Assembly: GCF_029624125.1 (NCBI RefSeq)
Contig: NZ_JARSBN010000001.1
Coordinates: forward strand, 513,901 to 577,900
Length of the DNA: 64,000 bases
Direction: 5' to 3'
Source: Winogradskyella marincola
GTDB lineage: Bacteria > Bacteroidota > Bacteroidia > Flavobacteriales > Flavobacteriaceae
The notes beneath the pieces were generated by a model, which made no database searches, had not been told where the DNA came from, and was given only the letters and a program-made list of their open reading frames with translations. Shown in pieces: positions 33,940-41,760 of the stretch. The translations under genes were made by a program, and so were the position numbers. Within the stretch, counting starts at the first letter, position 1; the number at the start of each line of letters is the position of its first letter.

Positions 33940-36504
33940 TTGCAAATTCTACCTTCAATAGTATCTAAAATTCCTAAAGGACTACACTCTATTTTGTTGT
34001 TGGTTTTTATCATGCTTTTTAATTCTTGCGATGTAGTTAAGCGCGTAAAATCTAATGAGCACCTCATTACCAAAAACACCATTGTTGTAGATGGTAAGGT
34101 TAACAAAGAAGAACGCGTTAACAACATTATACTTCAAAAAACTAATACAGGCATGAATAGTTTGTTGGGTTTTCCGTTAAAACTTCATGTTTATAATTTA
34201 GCCAGACCAAACATAGATTCTATTTTAGAAGCCAAAGTATTGAGCGATTCTTCTAAAGTAAGCTGGAAAACAAAACTGCTATCTAAGAAACAATTTGACA
34301 GAGAAATAGAGGCCAGAAAAAACTTTAATAGCTGGCTAAAACGTACAGGTGAAGCTCCTACGATTTATAACGAAGATAAAGCTGAAAAGACAGCAAACAA
34401 TTTAAAGAAATACTACTTTAGCAAAGGTTGGTTTGATAACGAAGTGGTATATGAAGTTGACAAAGACAGCAACAAAAGAGCCGAAGTAACATATAAAGTC
34501 ACCAAAAAAAAGCCATACATACTAGATTCGCTTAGACCAGTAATTAGTAGCCCTCTAATAGACTCTCTTTACCCTAACTTTGTAAAAAGAACACTCCTAA
34601 AAAAGGGCGAACAATATGACGAAATAAACTACGAGAATGAGCGCGACCGTATCAACACCTACCTAAGGAACAAAGGTTTCTATTACTTTGGGCAAGACTA
34701 CATAAGGTTTGAAACCGATACCATTGATACAAATCATAAAATAAATACCGATCTTATAATTTCGAACAGAGTTATAAGATTTGACGACTCTTCTAAAGTA
34801 GAACCTTTTAAAATATACAAAGTCAAAGAGGTTAATATTTTTACTGATGAAAACTTTAACAATCAGAATAAAGCAATTTCAGACACTACAGTCTATAAAA
34901 ATTACAACCTATACAGTAAAGACAAATTAAGATTTAGACCCAAAGCACTAACAGATGCTGTTTTTATTAACAAAGGAGATATATACACAGATTTAGCACG
35001 AAGCAGATCGTTACGATACCTCAATGATTTACAGATGTTTAGATACCCAAGTATTGAGTATGTAGAAAACACTGAAGACACCACACTAACAGCAAACATA
35101 TATCTAGAACCAAGAAAAAAATATGCACTTAGTCTAGATGTAGATGTATCGCAAAGTAATATACAAACCATTGGTTTTTCTGTAACACCAGGTTTAAAAA
35201 TTAGAAATATTTTTAGAGGAGCAGAAACTCTTGAAATAAGTGGTATTGCTGCCATAGGAGCTTCTAAAGATGGTAGTGACGATGACGACAGTTTTTTTGA
35301 TATTAATGAGTTTGGTGGCAACGTAAGACTTACAATACCACGACTATTTACACCTTTTAACACAGACAGTATTATCCCTAAATACATGTCGCCAAGTACT
35401 GCTATAAACATCTCTACAACCAGCCAACAGAATATTGGACTAGACAAACAAACCTTATCCGGACTTTTAAGCTACAACTGGTCACCATCAAGAACAGTAA
35501 ATAATACGTTAGAACTTTTTAACGTTCAGTTTGTAAAAAACCTAAACACCAGCAATTACTTTGGCGTCTATACAAACTCTTACAGCAGACTCAACAACAT
35601 TGCTCAGAACATTGGCTATATACCATCAGACAACAACCTAAGTATTCCTACTGAAGCAGATCAATTTATTAATGATGTTTTAAACGGAAACACAAGTTTA
35701 ACCTCTTCTGATGATGATTTTTTAACGGTTAATAATATTGAAGAACGAAAAGAGCGTTTAACAGAAAACAACCTTATTTTTTCAACAAGTTTTGATTACC
35801 GAAAAAACAGACGTACCAGTATTTTTGACAACGATTTTTCCATCTTTAGATGGCGTGTAGAACTTGCCGGAAATCTACTCTCTAACCTTTCTGAAATTTT
35901 TGGATCTTCAAAAAATGAAAATGGAGACTATGAGTTTTTTGGTGTTGCTTTTTCTCAGTATTTCAAAACAGAAATAGATTATATTAAATATTTTGACTTA
36001 GGTAGAAATAATGTCTTTGCATTTAGAAGTTATGCAGGTATAGCAATCCCTTATGGCAACTCTAACAGTATTCCTTTTGCTAAAAGTTTCTTTGCTGGTG
36101 GACCCAATGACAACAGAGCCTGGACAGCCTATAATCTGGGACCAGGAAGTTCTACTACAACCAACGAGTTTAATGAAGCTAACTTTAAACTTCATTTAAG
36201 TGCCGAACAACGCTTCAGTCTATTTGGTGATCTTAAAGGCGCTCTTTTTGTTGATGCTGGTAACATCTGGAATGTGTTAGATAATGTTGTAGACGACAGC
36301 GCTACTTTTACAAATCTTAATTCTCTTGAAGACATCGCAGTAGGCTCTGGTTTTGGGCTTCGTTACGATTTTAACTTCTTTGTACTTCGTTTTGATACAG
36401 GTTTTAAAACATACAATCCATCACAAAATGAAGGTAGTCGTTGGTTTAGAGAATACAACTTTAGAAATGCCGTGTATAACATTGGTATTAACTACCCTTT
36501 TTAA
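33940..36504 (+). CDS. tamL: TamL-type Omp85 outer-membrane assembly lipoprotein
   Basis: The 854-residue protein has POTRA-like segments (about residues 35-400, e.g. AEKTANNLKKYYFSKGWFDNEV, KKGEQYDEINYENERDRINTYL) and a C-terminal 16-strand barrel ending in a Phe (NIGINYPF). Omp85 signatures include the SFFAGGPNDNRAW and SAEQRFSLFGDLKGALFVDAG segments. The N-terminus ends in a lipobox-like LFNSC (Cys30), which defines the Bacteroidota lipoprotein variant TamL. It would fold or insert outer-membrane proteins. An in-frame stop lies at 33913 and no ATG precedes the lipobox region, so TTG at 33940 is the only start giving a full signal peptide. Confidence 0.87.
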   Translation: MQILPSIVSKIPKGLHSILLLVFIMLFNSCDVVKRVKSNEHLITKNTIVVDGKVNKEERVNNIILQKTNTGMNSLLGFPLKLHVYNLARPNIDSILEAKVLSDSSKVSWKTKLLSKKQFDREIEARKNFNSWLKRTGEAPTIYNEDKAEKTANNLKKYYFSKGWFDNEVVYEVDKDSNKRAEVTYKVTKKKPYILDSLRPVISSPLIDSLYPNFVKRTLLKKGEQYDEINYENERDRINTYLRNKGFYYFGQDYIRFETDTIDTNHKINTDLIISNRVIRFDDSSKVEPFKIYKVKEVNIFTDENFNNQNKAISDTTVYKNYNLYSKDKLRFRPKALTDAVFINKGDIYTDLARSRSLRYLNDLQMFRYPSIEYVENTEDTTLTANIYLEPRKKYALSLDVDVSQSNIQTIGFSVTPGLKIRNIFRGAETLEISGIAAIGASKDGSDDDDSFFDINEFGGNVRLTIPRLFTPFNTDSIIPKYMSPSTAINISTTSQQNIGLDKQTLSGLLSYNWSPSRTVNNTLELFNVQFVKNLNTSNYFGVYTNSYSRLNNIAQNIGYIPSDNNLSIPTEADQFINDVLNGNTSLTSSDDDFLTVNNIEERKERLTENNLIFSTSFDYRKNRRTSIFDNDFSIFRWRVELAGNLLSNLSEIFGSSKNENGDYEFFGVAFSQYFKTEIDYIKYFDLGRNNVFAFRSYAGIAIPYGNSNSIPFAKSFFAGGPNDNRAWTAYNLGPGSSTTTNEFNEANFKLHLSAEQRFSLFGDLKGALFVDAGNIWNVLDNVVDDSATFTNLNSLEDIAVGSGFGLRYDFNFFVLRFDTGFKTYNPSQNEGSRWFREYNFRNAVYNIGINYPF

Positions 36505-36580
36505 AAAAACACCTTATTTCTTCTACATCGTTTTCGGTGTTTTATCTTCTAAAACACATCAAAAGATGTCCAAAATTATG

Positions 36581-36588
36581 TATTTTTG
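36581..36588 (+). promoter_or_regulatory. -7 promoter element for the aldolase gene
   Basis: TATTTTTG fits TAnnTTTG, 26 nt upstream of the ATG at 36615. Confidence 0.45.
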
Positions 36589-36614
36589 ATATCTAATTTT
36601 TCAATCATAAAATA

Positions 36615-37682
36615 ATGAGTCACAATATCAAACCTGGCGTTGCAACAGGTAGAGAAGTTCAGGAAATTTTCAAATTAGCTAAAGAAAAAGGATTTGCCTT
36701 ACCAGCTGTTAATGTTATTGGTTCAAATTCTATCAATGGTGTTTTAGAAACTGCAAAAGCTTTAAACGCTCCTGTTATTATTCAGTTTTCAAACGGAGGC
36801 GCACAGTTTAATGCAGGAAAAGGCTTAGGAAACGAAGACCAAAAAAGTGCTATCGCAGGTGGCATTGCTGGTGCTAAGCACGTGCACCATATGGCAGAAG
36901 CTTATGGAGTTCCTGTAATTTTGCATACAGACCACTGCGCAAAGAAATTACTACCTTGGATTGATGGCTTATTAGATGCTAGTGAAAAGCATTTTGAAGA
37001 AACAGGAAAGCCTCTATATAGTTCTCACATGATTGATTTATCTGAAGAACCAATAGAAGAAAACATAGAAATCTGTAAACAATATCTTGCGCGTATGAGC
37101 AAAATGGGTATGACTTTAGAGATAGAATTAGGTATTACTGGTGGAGAAGAAGATGGTGTAGACAATAGCGATGTAGATGTCTCTAAACTATACACACAAC
37201 CAGAAGAAGTTGCTTACGCATACGAAGAACTTAGTAAAGTTAGCGACCAGTTTACTATCGCTGCTGCTTTTGGTAACGTACATGGTGTATACAAACCAGG
37301 TAACGTAAAATTAACACCAAAAATCTTAAAGAACTCTCAAGAGTATATTACAGAAAAATACAACGTTGGTCATAACCATATCGATTTTGTATTCCATGGT
37401 GGCTCTGGCTCTACAGTTGAAGAAATTAGAGAATCTATTGGCTACGGAGTTATAAAAATGAATATCGATACTGATATGCAATGGGCATTCTTAACAGGTG
37501 TTAGAGACTACGTACAAGACAAAAAAGATTACTTACAAACTCAGATTGGTAATCCAGAAGGAGACGATGTACCAAACAAAAAACATTATGACCCTAGAGT
37601 TTGGCTAAGAAAAGGAGAGCAAGCGTTTGTTGAACGTCTTAAAAAAGCTTTTGAAGACTTAAACAACGTAGATACTTTATAA
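36615..37682 (+). CDS. fbaA: Class II fructose-bisphosphate aldolase
   Basis: The zinc-dependent aldolase cleaves fructose-1,6-bisphosphate, or joins the trioses in gluconeogenesis. The 355-residue length matches the class IIA (E. coli FbaA) type. Visible metal and active-site elements are VILHTDHCAKKLLPW, LEIELGITGGEEDGVDNS, AAAFGNVHGVYKPGNV, and DFVFHGGSGSTVEEI. The final GEQAFVERLKKAFEDLN helix is also typical. It is monocistronic as far as visible, with a 220-nt gap to accD containing a hairpin and a new promoter. Confidence 0.95.
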   Translation: MSHNIKPGVATGREVQEIFKLAKEKGFALPAVNVIGSNSINGVLETAKALNAPVIIQFSNGGAQFNAGKGLGNEDQKSAIAGGIAGAKHVHHMAEAYGVPVILHTDHCAKKLLPWIDGLLDASEKHFEETGKPLYSSHMIDLSEEPIEENIEICKQYLARMSKMGMTLEIELGITGGEEDGVDNSDVDVSKLYTQPEEVAYAYEELSKVSDQFTIAAAFGNVHGVYKPGNVKLTPKILKNSQEYITEKYNVGHNHIDFVFHGGSGSTVEEIRESIGYGVIKMNIDTDMQWAFLTGVRDYVQDKKDYLQTQIGNPEGDDVPNKKHYDPRVWLRKGEQAFVERLKKAFEDLNNVDTL

Positions 37683-37771
37683 TAACGTATTTCATATTTT
37701 CAGACCTATCAAAACTTATAGTGTAGTTTTGGTAGGTTTGTTGGTTTTAACAATTACATTAGTGAAGCGCT

Positions 37772-37801
37772 TTTGAGTTTAATTAATTAATAGTAATTTT
37801 G
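37772..37801 (+). promoter_or_regulatory. Promoter of accD with both -33 and -7 boxes
   Basis: TTTG at 37772-37775 and TAATTTTG at 37794-37801 are separated by 18 nt, close to the Bacteroidota consensus TTTG-N19-TAnnTTTG. The start of transcription would be near 37808, leaving a leader of about 95 nt that contains an ACCCT/AGGGT hairpin shortly before the accD ATG. Confidence 0.6.
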
Positions 37802-37901
37802 CCTCCACTAACTAATAGCAATTAATTATAGAAACCTTATTAAATCTATGATTATAAACTAACCCTAAGCATGTCTAAGGGTCTAAAAAAATCAAATTTA
37901 T

Positions 37902-38759
37902 ATGGCTTGGTTTAAAAGAAAAGATAAAGGAATTCAAACTTCAACTGAAGAAAAAAAAGATACTCCTAAAGGACTTTGGTACAAATCTCCAACAGGAAAA
38001 ATAATTGATACTAAAGAACTTGAGAAAAATTTCTATGTTAGCCCAGAAGATGGTTACCACGTAAGAATTGGAAGTAAAGAGTATTTTGAAATATTATTTG
38101 ATGATAATAAATTTAAAGAATTAGATACAGATTTAACATCTAAAGATCCTCTTAAATTTATTGACACCAAGAAATACCCAGACCGATTAAAAGCCGCACA
38201 AGCTAAAACCAATCTTAAAGATGCTGTGCGTACAGCAGTAGGAAAATCTAACGGTGAAGATTTAGTTATTGCTTGTATGGACTTTGGTTTTATTGGCGGA
38301 TCAATGGGAAGCGTTGTTGGCGAAAAAATTGCAAGAGCAGCGGACTACGCCTTAAAGAAGAAAACTCCATTTATGATTATCAGTAAGTCTGGTGGTGCAC
38401 GTATGATGGAAGCCGCATTATCTTTAATGCAGCTGGCAAAAACCTCAGCTAAATTAGCACAACTTGCAGATGCTGGTATTCCTTACATCTCATTATGTAC
38501 AGATCCTACAACTGGTGGTACTACTGCTTCGTTTGCAATGTTAGGAGACATTAATATTGCAGAACCAGGTGCGCTTATTGGTTTTGCTGGTCCTAGAGTG
38601 GTTAGAGATACTACAGGACAAGAATTACCAGAAGGATTCCAAACCTCTGAATTTTTATTAGAGCATGGTTTCTTAGATTTTATTTCGCACAGAAAAGATT
38701 TGAAGAAAAAAATAAATCTTTACATAGATTTAATTAAAAATCAACCCGTAAGGGCATAA
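37902..38759 (+). CDS. accD: Acetyl-CoA carboxylase carboxyltransferase beta subunit, zinc-finger cysteines absent
   Basis: AccD transfers carboxyl groups from carboxybiotin to acetyl-CoA, together with AccA. The 285-residue sequence keeps the carboxyltransferase core: [54 protein letters not shown] and [12 protein letters not shown]. The N-terminal region that normally forms a CxxC...CxxC zinc ribbon reads [12 protein letters not shown] and [15 protein letters not shown]; the ligand positions are Ser29, a deleted or Thr/Gly site, Ser47 and Asp50. The outline of the ribbon is kept without cysteines. It has its own promoter and terminator. Confidence 0.95.
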   Translation: MAWFKRKDKGIQTSTEEKKDTPKGLWYKSPTGKIIDTKELEKNFYVSPEDGYHVRIGSKEYFEILFDDNKFKELDTDLTSKDPLKFIDTKKYPDRLKAAQAKTNLKDAVRTAVGKSNGEDLVIACMDFGFIGGSMGSVVGEKIARAADYALKKKTPFMIISKSGGARMMEAALSLMQLAKTSAKLAQLADAGIPYISLCTDPTTGGTTASFAMLGDINIAEPGALIGFAGPRVVRDTTGQELPEGFQTSEFLLEHGFLDFISHRKDLKKKINLYIDLIKNQPVRA

Positions 38760-38760
38760 C

Positions 38761-38792
38761 AAAAAAAGCGAGCTATTTAGCTCGCTTTTTTT
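38761..38792. terminator. Bidirectional terminator between accD and the PAS kinase
   Basis: GCGAGCTA / TAGCTCGC with a two-base gap is flanked by A7 and T7 and can serve both convergent genes. It overlaps the last two bases of the kinase gene at 38791. Confidence 0.8.
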
Positions 38793-39888
38793 ATGCTCTT
38801 ATAAAATACAATGAGAAACTAGTTCCTTTATCTACTACACTATCTACTTCAATTTTTCCGCCAAGACTTTCAATATGATTTTTGGTAATAAAAAGCCCTA
38901 TACCTCTACTATCGTGATGGTTATTAAATGTGCCATTTAGAGTAAATAGTTTAGATCCATTTTTAGATAAGTCCATACCAACACCGTTATCGGCAATCTT
39001 TAAAACAACATACTGACCTCTAATCTCTGTAGTCAATTCTACAACAGGCAAACGTTTGGGAGATTTATATTTAATTGCATTAGTTAAAAAATTAAGTATA
39101 ATGCTATCCAGATAAGCTTCAGTAGCCATTACTTTTATATTGGCATCTACATTGTTTAAAATAGTACACTGTTCTTTTTTAGCAATTGCATTAACATTAT
39201 AAGTTGCGCTCTTTATATAATCATTAAGCCTTAGACTACTTAAATTATGCTCATGCTTTGGCTTATCAATTTTTATCTGTCTTAAATGTTCAATAGTATC
39301 ATTTAGATTTGAAATAGACTCTTTTAACATCTTAAAGTTTTCACTATCTACCAACTCTGGGTTTTCCTCTTCTAAAAATTCTGAAATAGAAAACAAATTG
39401 CCTATATGTGTTCTAATATCGTGTGTGGCTATGTATGTAAAATCTTTTAGAGTTTCATTTTGTCCTTTTATCACATTCATTAAAAGTTTGAACCTCCAAG
39501 AAGCCGACTTTTGTTCTGATATATCAGTTATTTGAGATATAAAGTACATTGGCTCGCCTTCAGGATCTCTTACCAAAGATACCGAAAGTAATGCCCAAAC
39601 AATATGACCATCTTTATGGAAATAGCGTTTCTCCATTTGATAGTTTTCAATATCACCATTAAGCAATTGATGCATAAGATTGATATCTTTTTCAAGATCG
39701 TCTTTATGAGTTATATCCTGAAAAGCCATAGAATAGAACTCCTCTTCAGAGTACCCTAAAAGCTTACTAAGGCTATGATTTACTTTTACCCAAGCTCCAT
39801 TTAAACTTACTATAGAAATTCCCCCTTTGGCATAATTAAAGATCTTCCTATACAGGACATCTTCAACTTTTTTAAAGTTTTTTGACAT
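38791..39888 (-). CDS. Soluble PAS-domain histidine kinase (paralogue 1)
   Basis: The 365-residue protein has no membrane segment. A PAS domain covers about residues 10-125 (YAKGGISIVSLNGAWVKVNHSL, HKDGHIVWALLSVSLV, with a PAC-like end). The phosphorylation helix has the H-box YIATHDIRTHIGNL near residue 155, and the ATPase domain has ILNFLTNAIKYKS (N box), IADNGVGMD (G1) and RGIGLFITKNHIESLGG (G2). The residue that is usually Pro after HxLRx is His here. No receiver or output domain is attached. It lies 107 nt downstream of a close paralogue, probably in one operon. Confidence 0.88.
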   Translation of the reverse strand: MSKNFKKVEDVLYRKIFNYAKGGISIVSLNGAWVKVNHSLSKLLGYSEEEFYSMAFQDITHKDDLEKDINLMHQLLNGDIENYQMEKRYFHKDGHIVWALLSVSLVRDPEGEPMYFISQITDISEQKSASWRFKLLMNVIKGQNETLKDFTYIATHDIRTHIGNLFSISEFLEEENPELVDSENFKMLKESISNLNDTIEHLRQIKIDKPKHEHNLSSLRLNDYIKSATYNVNAIAKKEQCTILNNVDANIKVMATEAYLDSIILNFLTNAIKYKSPKRLPVVELTTEIRGQYVVLKIADNGVGMDLSKNGSKLFTLNGTFNNHHDSRGIGLFITKNHIESLGGKIEVDSVVDKGTSFSLYFIRA

Positions 39889-39995
39889 AAGCGCTTTGTT
39901 AATATTAATATAAACTTGGGGTCAACAAGATACAAGGCAACACAAAGCTACAATGCTCTTTTTAAGGGGATTAAACCTCAAAAATACAAAAAAAA

Positions 39996-41114
39996 TTAAC
40001 AATTATCTATTGGGCTTCTAAAATATACGGAAAATTCTGTCCCAACATCTACACTACTTTCTACTTTAACCTTACCACCTAAAGATTCTATATGGTTTTT
40101 AGTGATAAACAAGCCTATACCTATAGCATCATCATTAGTATGAAACGTTTTATACATCTGAAAAAGCTTATCTCCAAACTTATTCATATCTATACCCAAC
40201 CCGTTATCTTTAATTTTTAAAACCACATAATCCGCTTCAAAAAAAGAGGTTAGCTCTATAATTGGTGCTCGTTTTTCTGATCTATATTTTATTGCGTTGG
40301 TAAGAAAATTGAGGACAATACTATCTAGATACGCTGGCAAACCCATTACACAATGAGACTCATCTATTAGATTATAAATTAAAGCATCTGTATTTTGAGC
40401 CATCGCAATAATATTATACATGGCTTTTTCTACATATTCATAAAGATTAAGCTCTTGCAGTTTTGATGGCTCAACCTCTCTAATTTTAGCAACTTCTGTA
40501 AGATGAGCTACTGTTTCTTGCAAGTTACCTACTGCTTGTTTTAACAATCTATAATTTTCATTAGAAACTAGGTCATTAAAATCGTCTTCTAAAAATTCTA
40601 TAAGAGAAGTAAGATTTCCTGAATGCGATCTAAGATTATGCGTTACAATGTCTGCAAAAGAAGTTAACCTGTCATTTTGCTCCTTTGCAACATTGAGCAT
40701 AGTTTTTAATTTATCTTGGCTTTTTTGACGGTTAGTTATATCCGTAAACTGCCAAATCATATAAGGCTTATTTTCTTTAAAATAAACAAGGGTTACATAA
40801 ATCAAAACCCAAATAACATCTCCATTTTTATGAAAATAGCGCTGTTTAACTCTATACTTATCAATCTCCCCTTTCATTAAATTCTCGTACTTTTCTTCAT
40901 GCACACCTAAGTCCTCTATAAAGACTATATTGTCGATATCCATATTAAAAAGCTCGGATTTTGTATAACCAAAAATATCTGAAACAGCTTCGTTCATCTT
41001 TAACCAATTGCCATCCATACTTACAACAGCAATGCCGTTATACGTATTATTAAACACACGGTCTAAAACATCGTAAGCGTTTGTAACATTTTTAGAAGAT
41101 CGTATAGCTTTCAT
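39996..41114 (-). CDS. Soluble PAS-domain histidine kinase (paralogue 2)
   Basis: This 372-residue protein has the same layout as its downstream neighbour: a PAS domain (YNGIAVVSMDGNWLKMNEAV, HKNGDVIWVLIYVTLV), a linker helix, an H-box DIVTHNLRSHSGNL, then LNFLTNAIKYRS, IKDNGLGIDM and IGIGLFITKNHIESLGG. Both lack membrane and receiver domains, so each probably senses an internal cue (redox, light or a ligand through PAS) and passes phosphate to a separate regulator outside the window. The pair is a tandem duplication that has diverged in the PAS part more than in the kinase core. It is divergent from rpsO. Confidence 0.88.
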   Translation of the reverse strand: MKAIRSSKNVTNAYDVLDRVFNNTYNGIAVVSMDGNWLKMNEAVSDIFGYTKSELFNMDIDNIVFIEDLGVHEEKYENLMKGEIDKYRVKQRYFHKNGDVIWVLIYVTLVYFKENKPYMIWQFTDITNRQKSQDKLKTMLNVAKEQNDRLTSFADIVTHNLRSHSGNLTSLIEFLEDDFNDLVSNENYRLLKQAVGNLQETVAHLTEVAKIREVEPSKLQELNLYEYVEKAMYNIIAMAQNTDALIYNLIDESHCVMGLPAYLDSIVLNFLTNAIKYRSEKRAPIIELTSFFEADYVVLKIKDNGLGIDMNKFGDKLFQMYKTFHTNDDAIGIGLFITKNHIESLGGKVKVESSVDVGTEFSVYFRSPIDNC

Positions 41115-41233
41115 CCTAATAAAATTCCAGGATTAATAGGCAAAAGCTCTTAACTAGTCGAGGGGAGACTTTAATAAAATACTGTTATACAGATTAAAAG
41201 TTACAAAAAAAACCACAAATTGCAAAAAAGCAT

Positions 41234-41241
41234 TATATTTG
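41234..41241 (+). promoter_or_regulatory. -7 promoter element for rpsO
   Basis: TATATTTG is a perfect TAnnTTTG 55 nt upstream of the ATG. The expected transcript would begin with a small hairpin (TGAAAG / CTTTCA, 41247-41263). Confidence 0.5.
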
Positions 41242-41296
41242 CCGCTTGAAAGAAAGCCTTTCATAGTACATAACAATCATTTACAACAATATTAGA

Positions 41297-41566
41297 ATGT
41301 ATTTATCTAAAGAGACAAAAGAAGAAATCTTCGCAAAACACGGTAAAGGAAAAAACGATACTGGTTCTGCAGAAGGACAAATTGCGTTATTTACGTACAG
41401 AATTAATCACTTAACTGAGCACTTAAAAAAGAATCGTAAAGATTTTAACTCTGAGCGTTCTCTAGTAAAGTTAGTAGGTAAGCGTCGTGCTTTATTAGAC
41501 TACTTAACTAAAAAGGATATCTTAAGATACCGTGCAATAGTAAAAGAATTAGGATTAAGAAAATAA
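41297..41566 (+). CDS. rpsO: 30S ribosomal protein S15
   Basis: S15 binds the central domain of 16S rRNA early in small-subunit assembly. The 89-residue length and the sequence GSAEGQIALFTYRINHLTEHL, with LVKLVGKRRALLDYLTKKD and the ending YRAIVKELGLRK, are fully typical. As in many bacteria it precedes pnp, but here a terminator (41577-41604) and a 194-nt spacer separate them. The leader contains a hairpin that might serve autoregulation, which is known for S15 in several phyla with differing RNA structures. Confidence 0.97.
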   Translation: MYLSKETKEEIFAKHGKGKNDTGSAEGQIALFTYRINHLTEHLKKNRKDFNSERSLVKLVGKRRALLDYLTKKDILRYRAIVKELGLRK

Positions 41567-41576
41567 TCTCTGATAG

Positions 41577-41604
41577 AAAGACCACGCTTTTAGCGTGGTT
41601 TTTT
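41577..41604 (+). terminator. Terminator between rpsO and pnp
   Basis: ACCACGCT / AGCGTGGT with a three-base loop is followed by TTTTTTG, 14 nt after the rpsO stop. It may allow partial read-through into pnp. Confidence 0.8.
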
Positions 41605-41760
41605 GTTTACAATATAACGTCTTCGAAAGCGTTTAATTTTCGAATTGAAGAAGCTCTCAAGGTTTTTCATTGGTCACACAACAACTACACAACAACACAA
41701 CGACCATTGTTTAACATTGCTGACTATGCGTGTCATATCAGCTAAAGAATTAAAATTTAT

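Noticed and set aside
37866..37890. Riboswitch or attenuator in the accD leader
   Set aside because: The ACCCT/AGGGT hairpin is short and followed by A residues, not T; no known aptamer pattern is visible.
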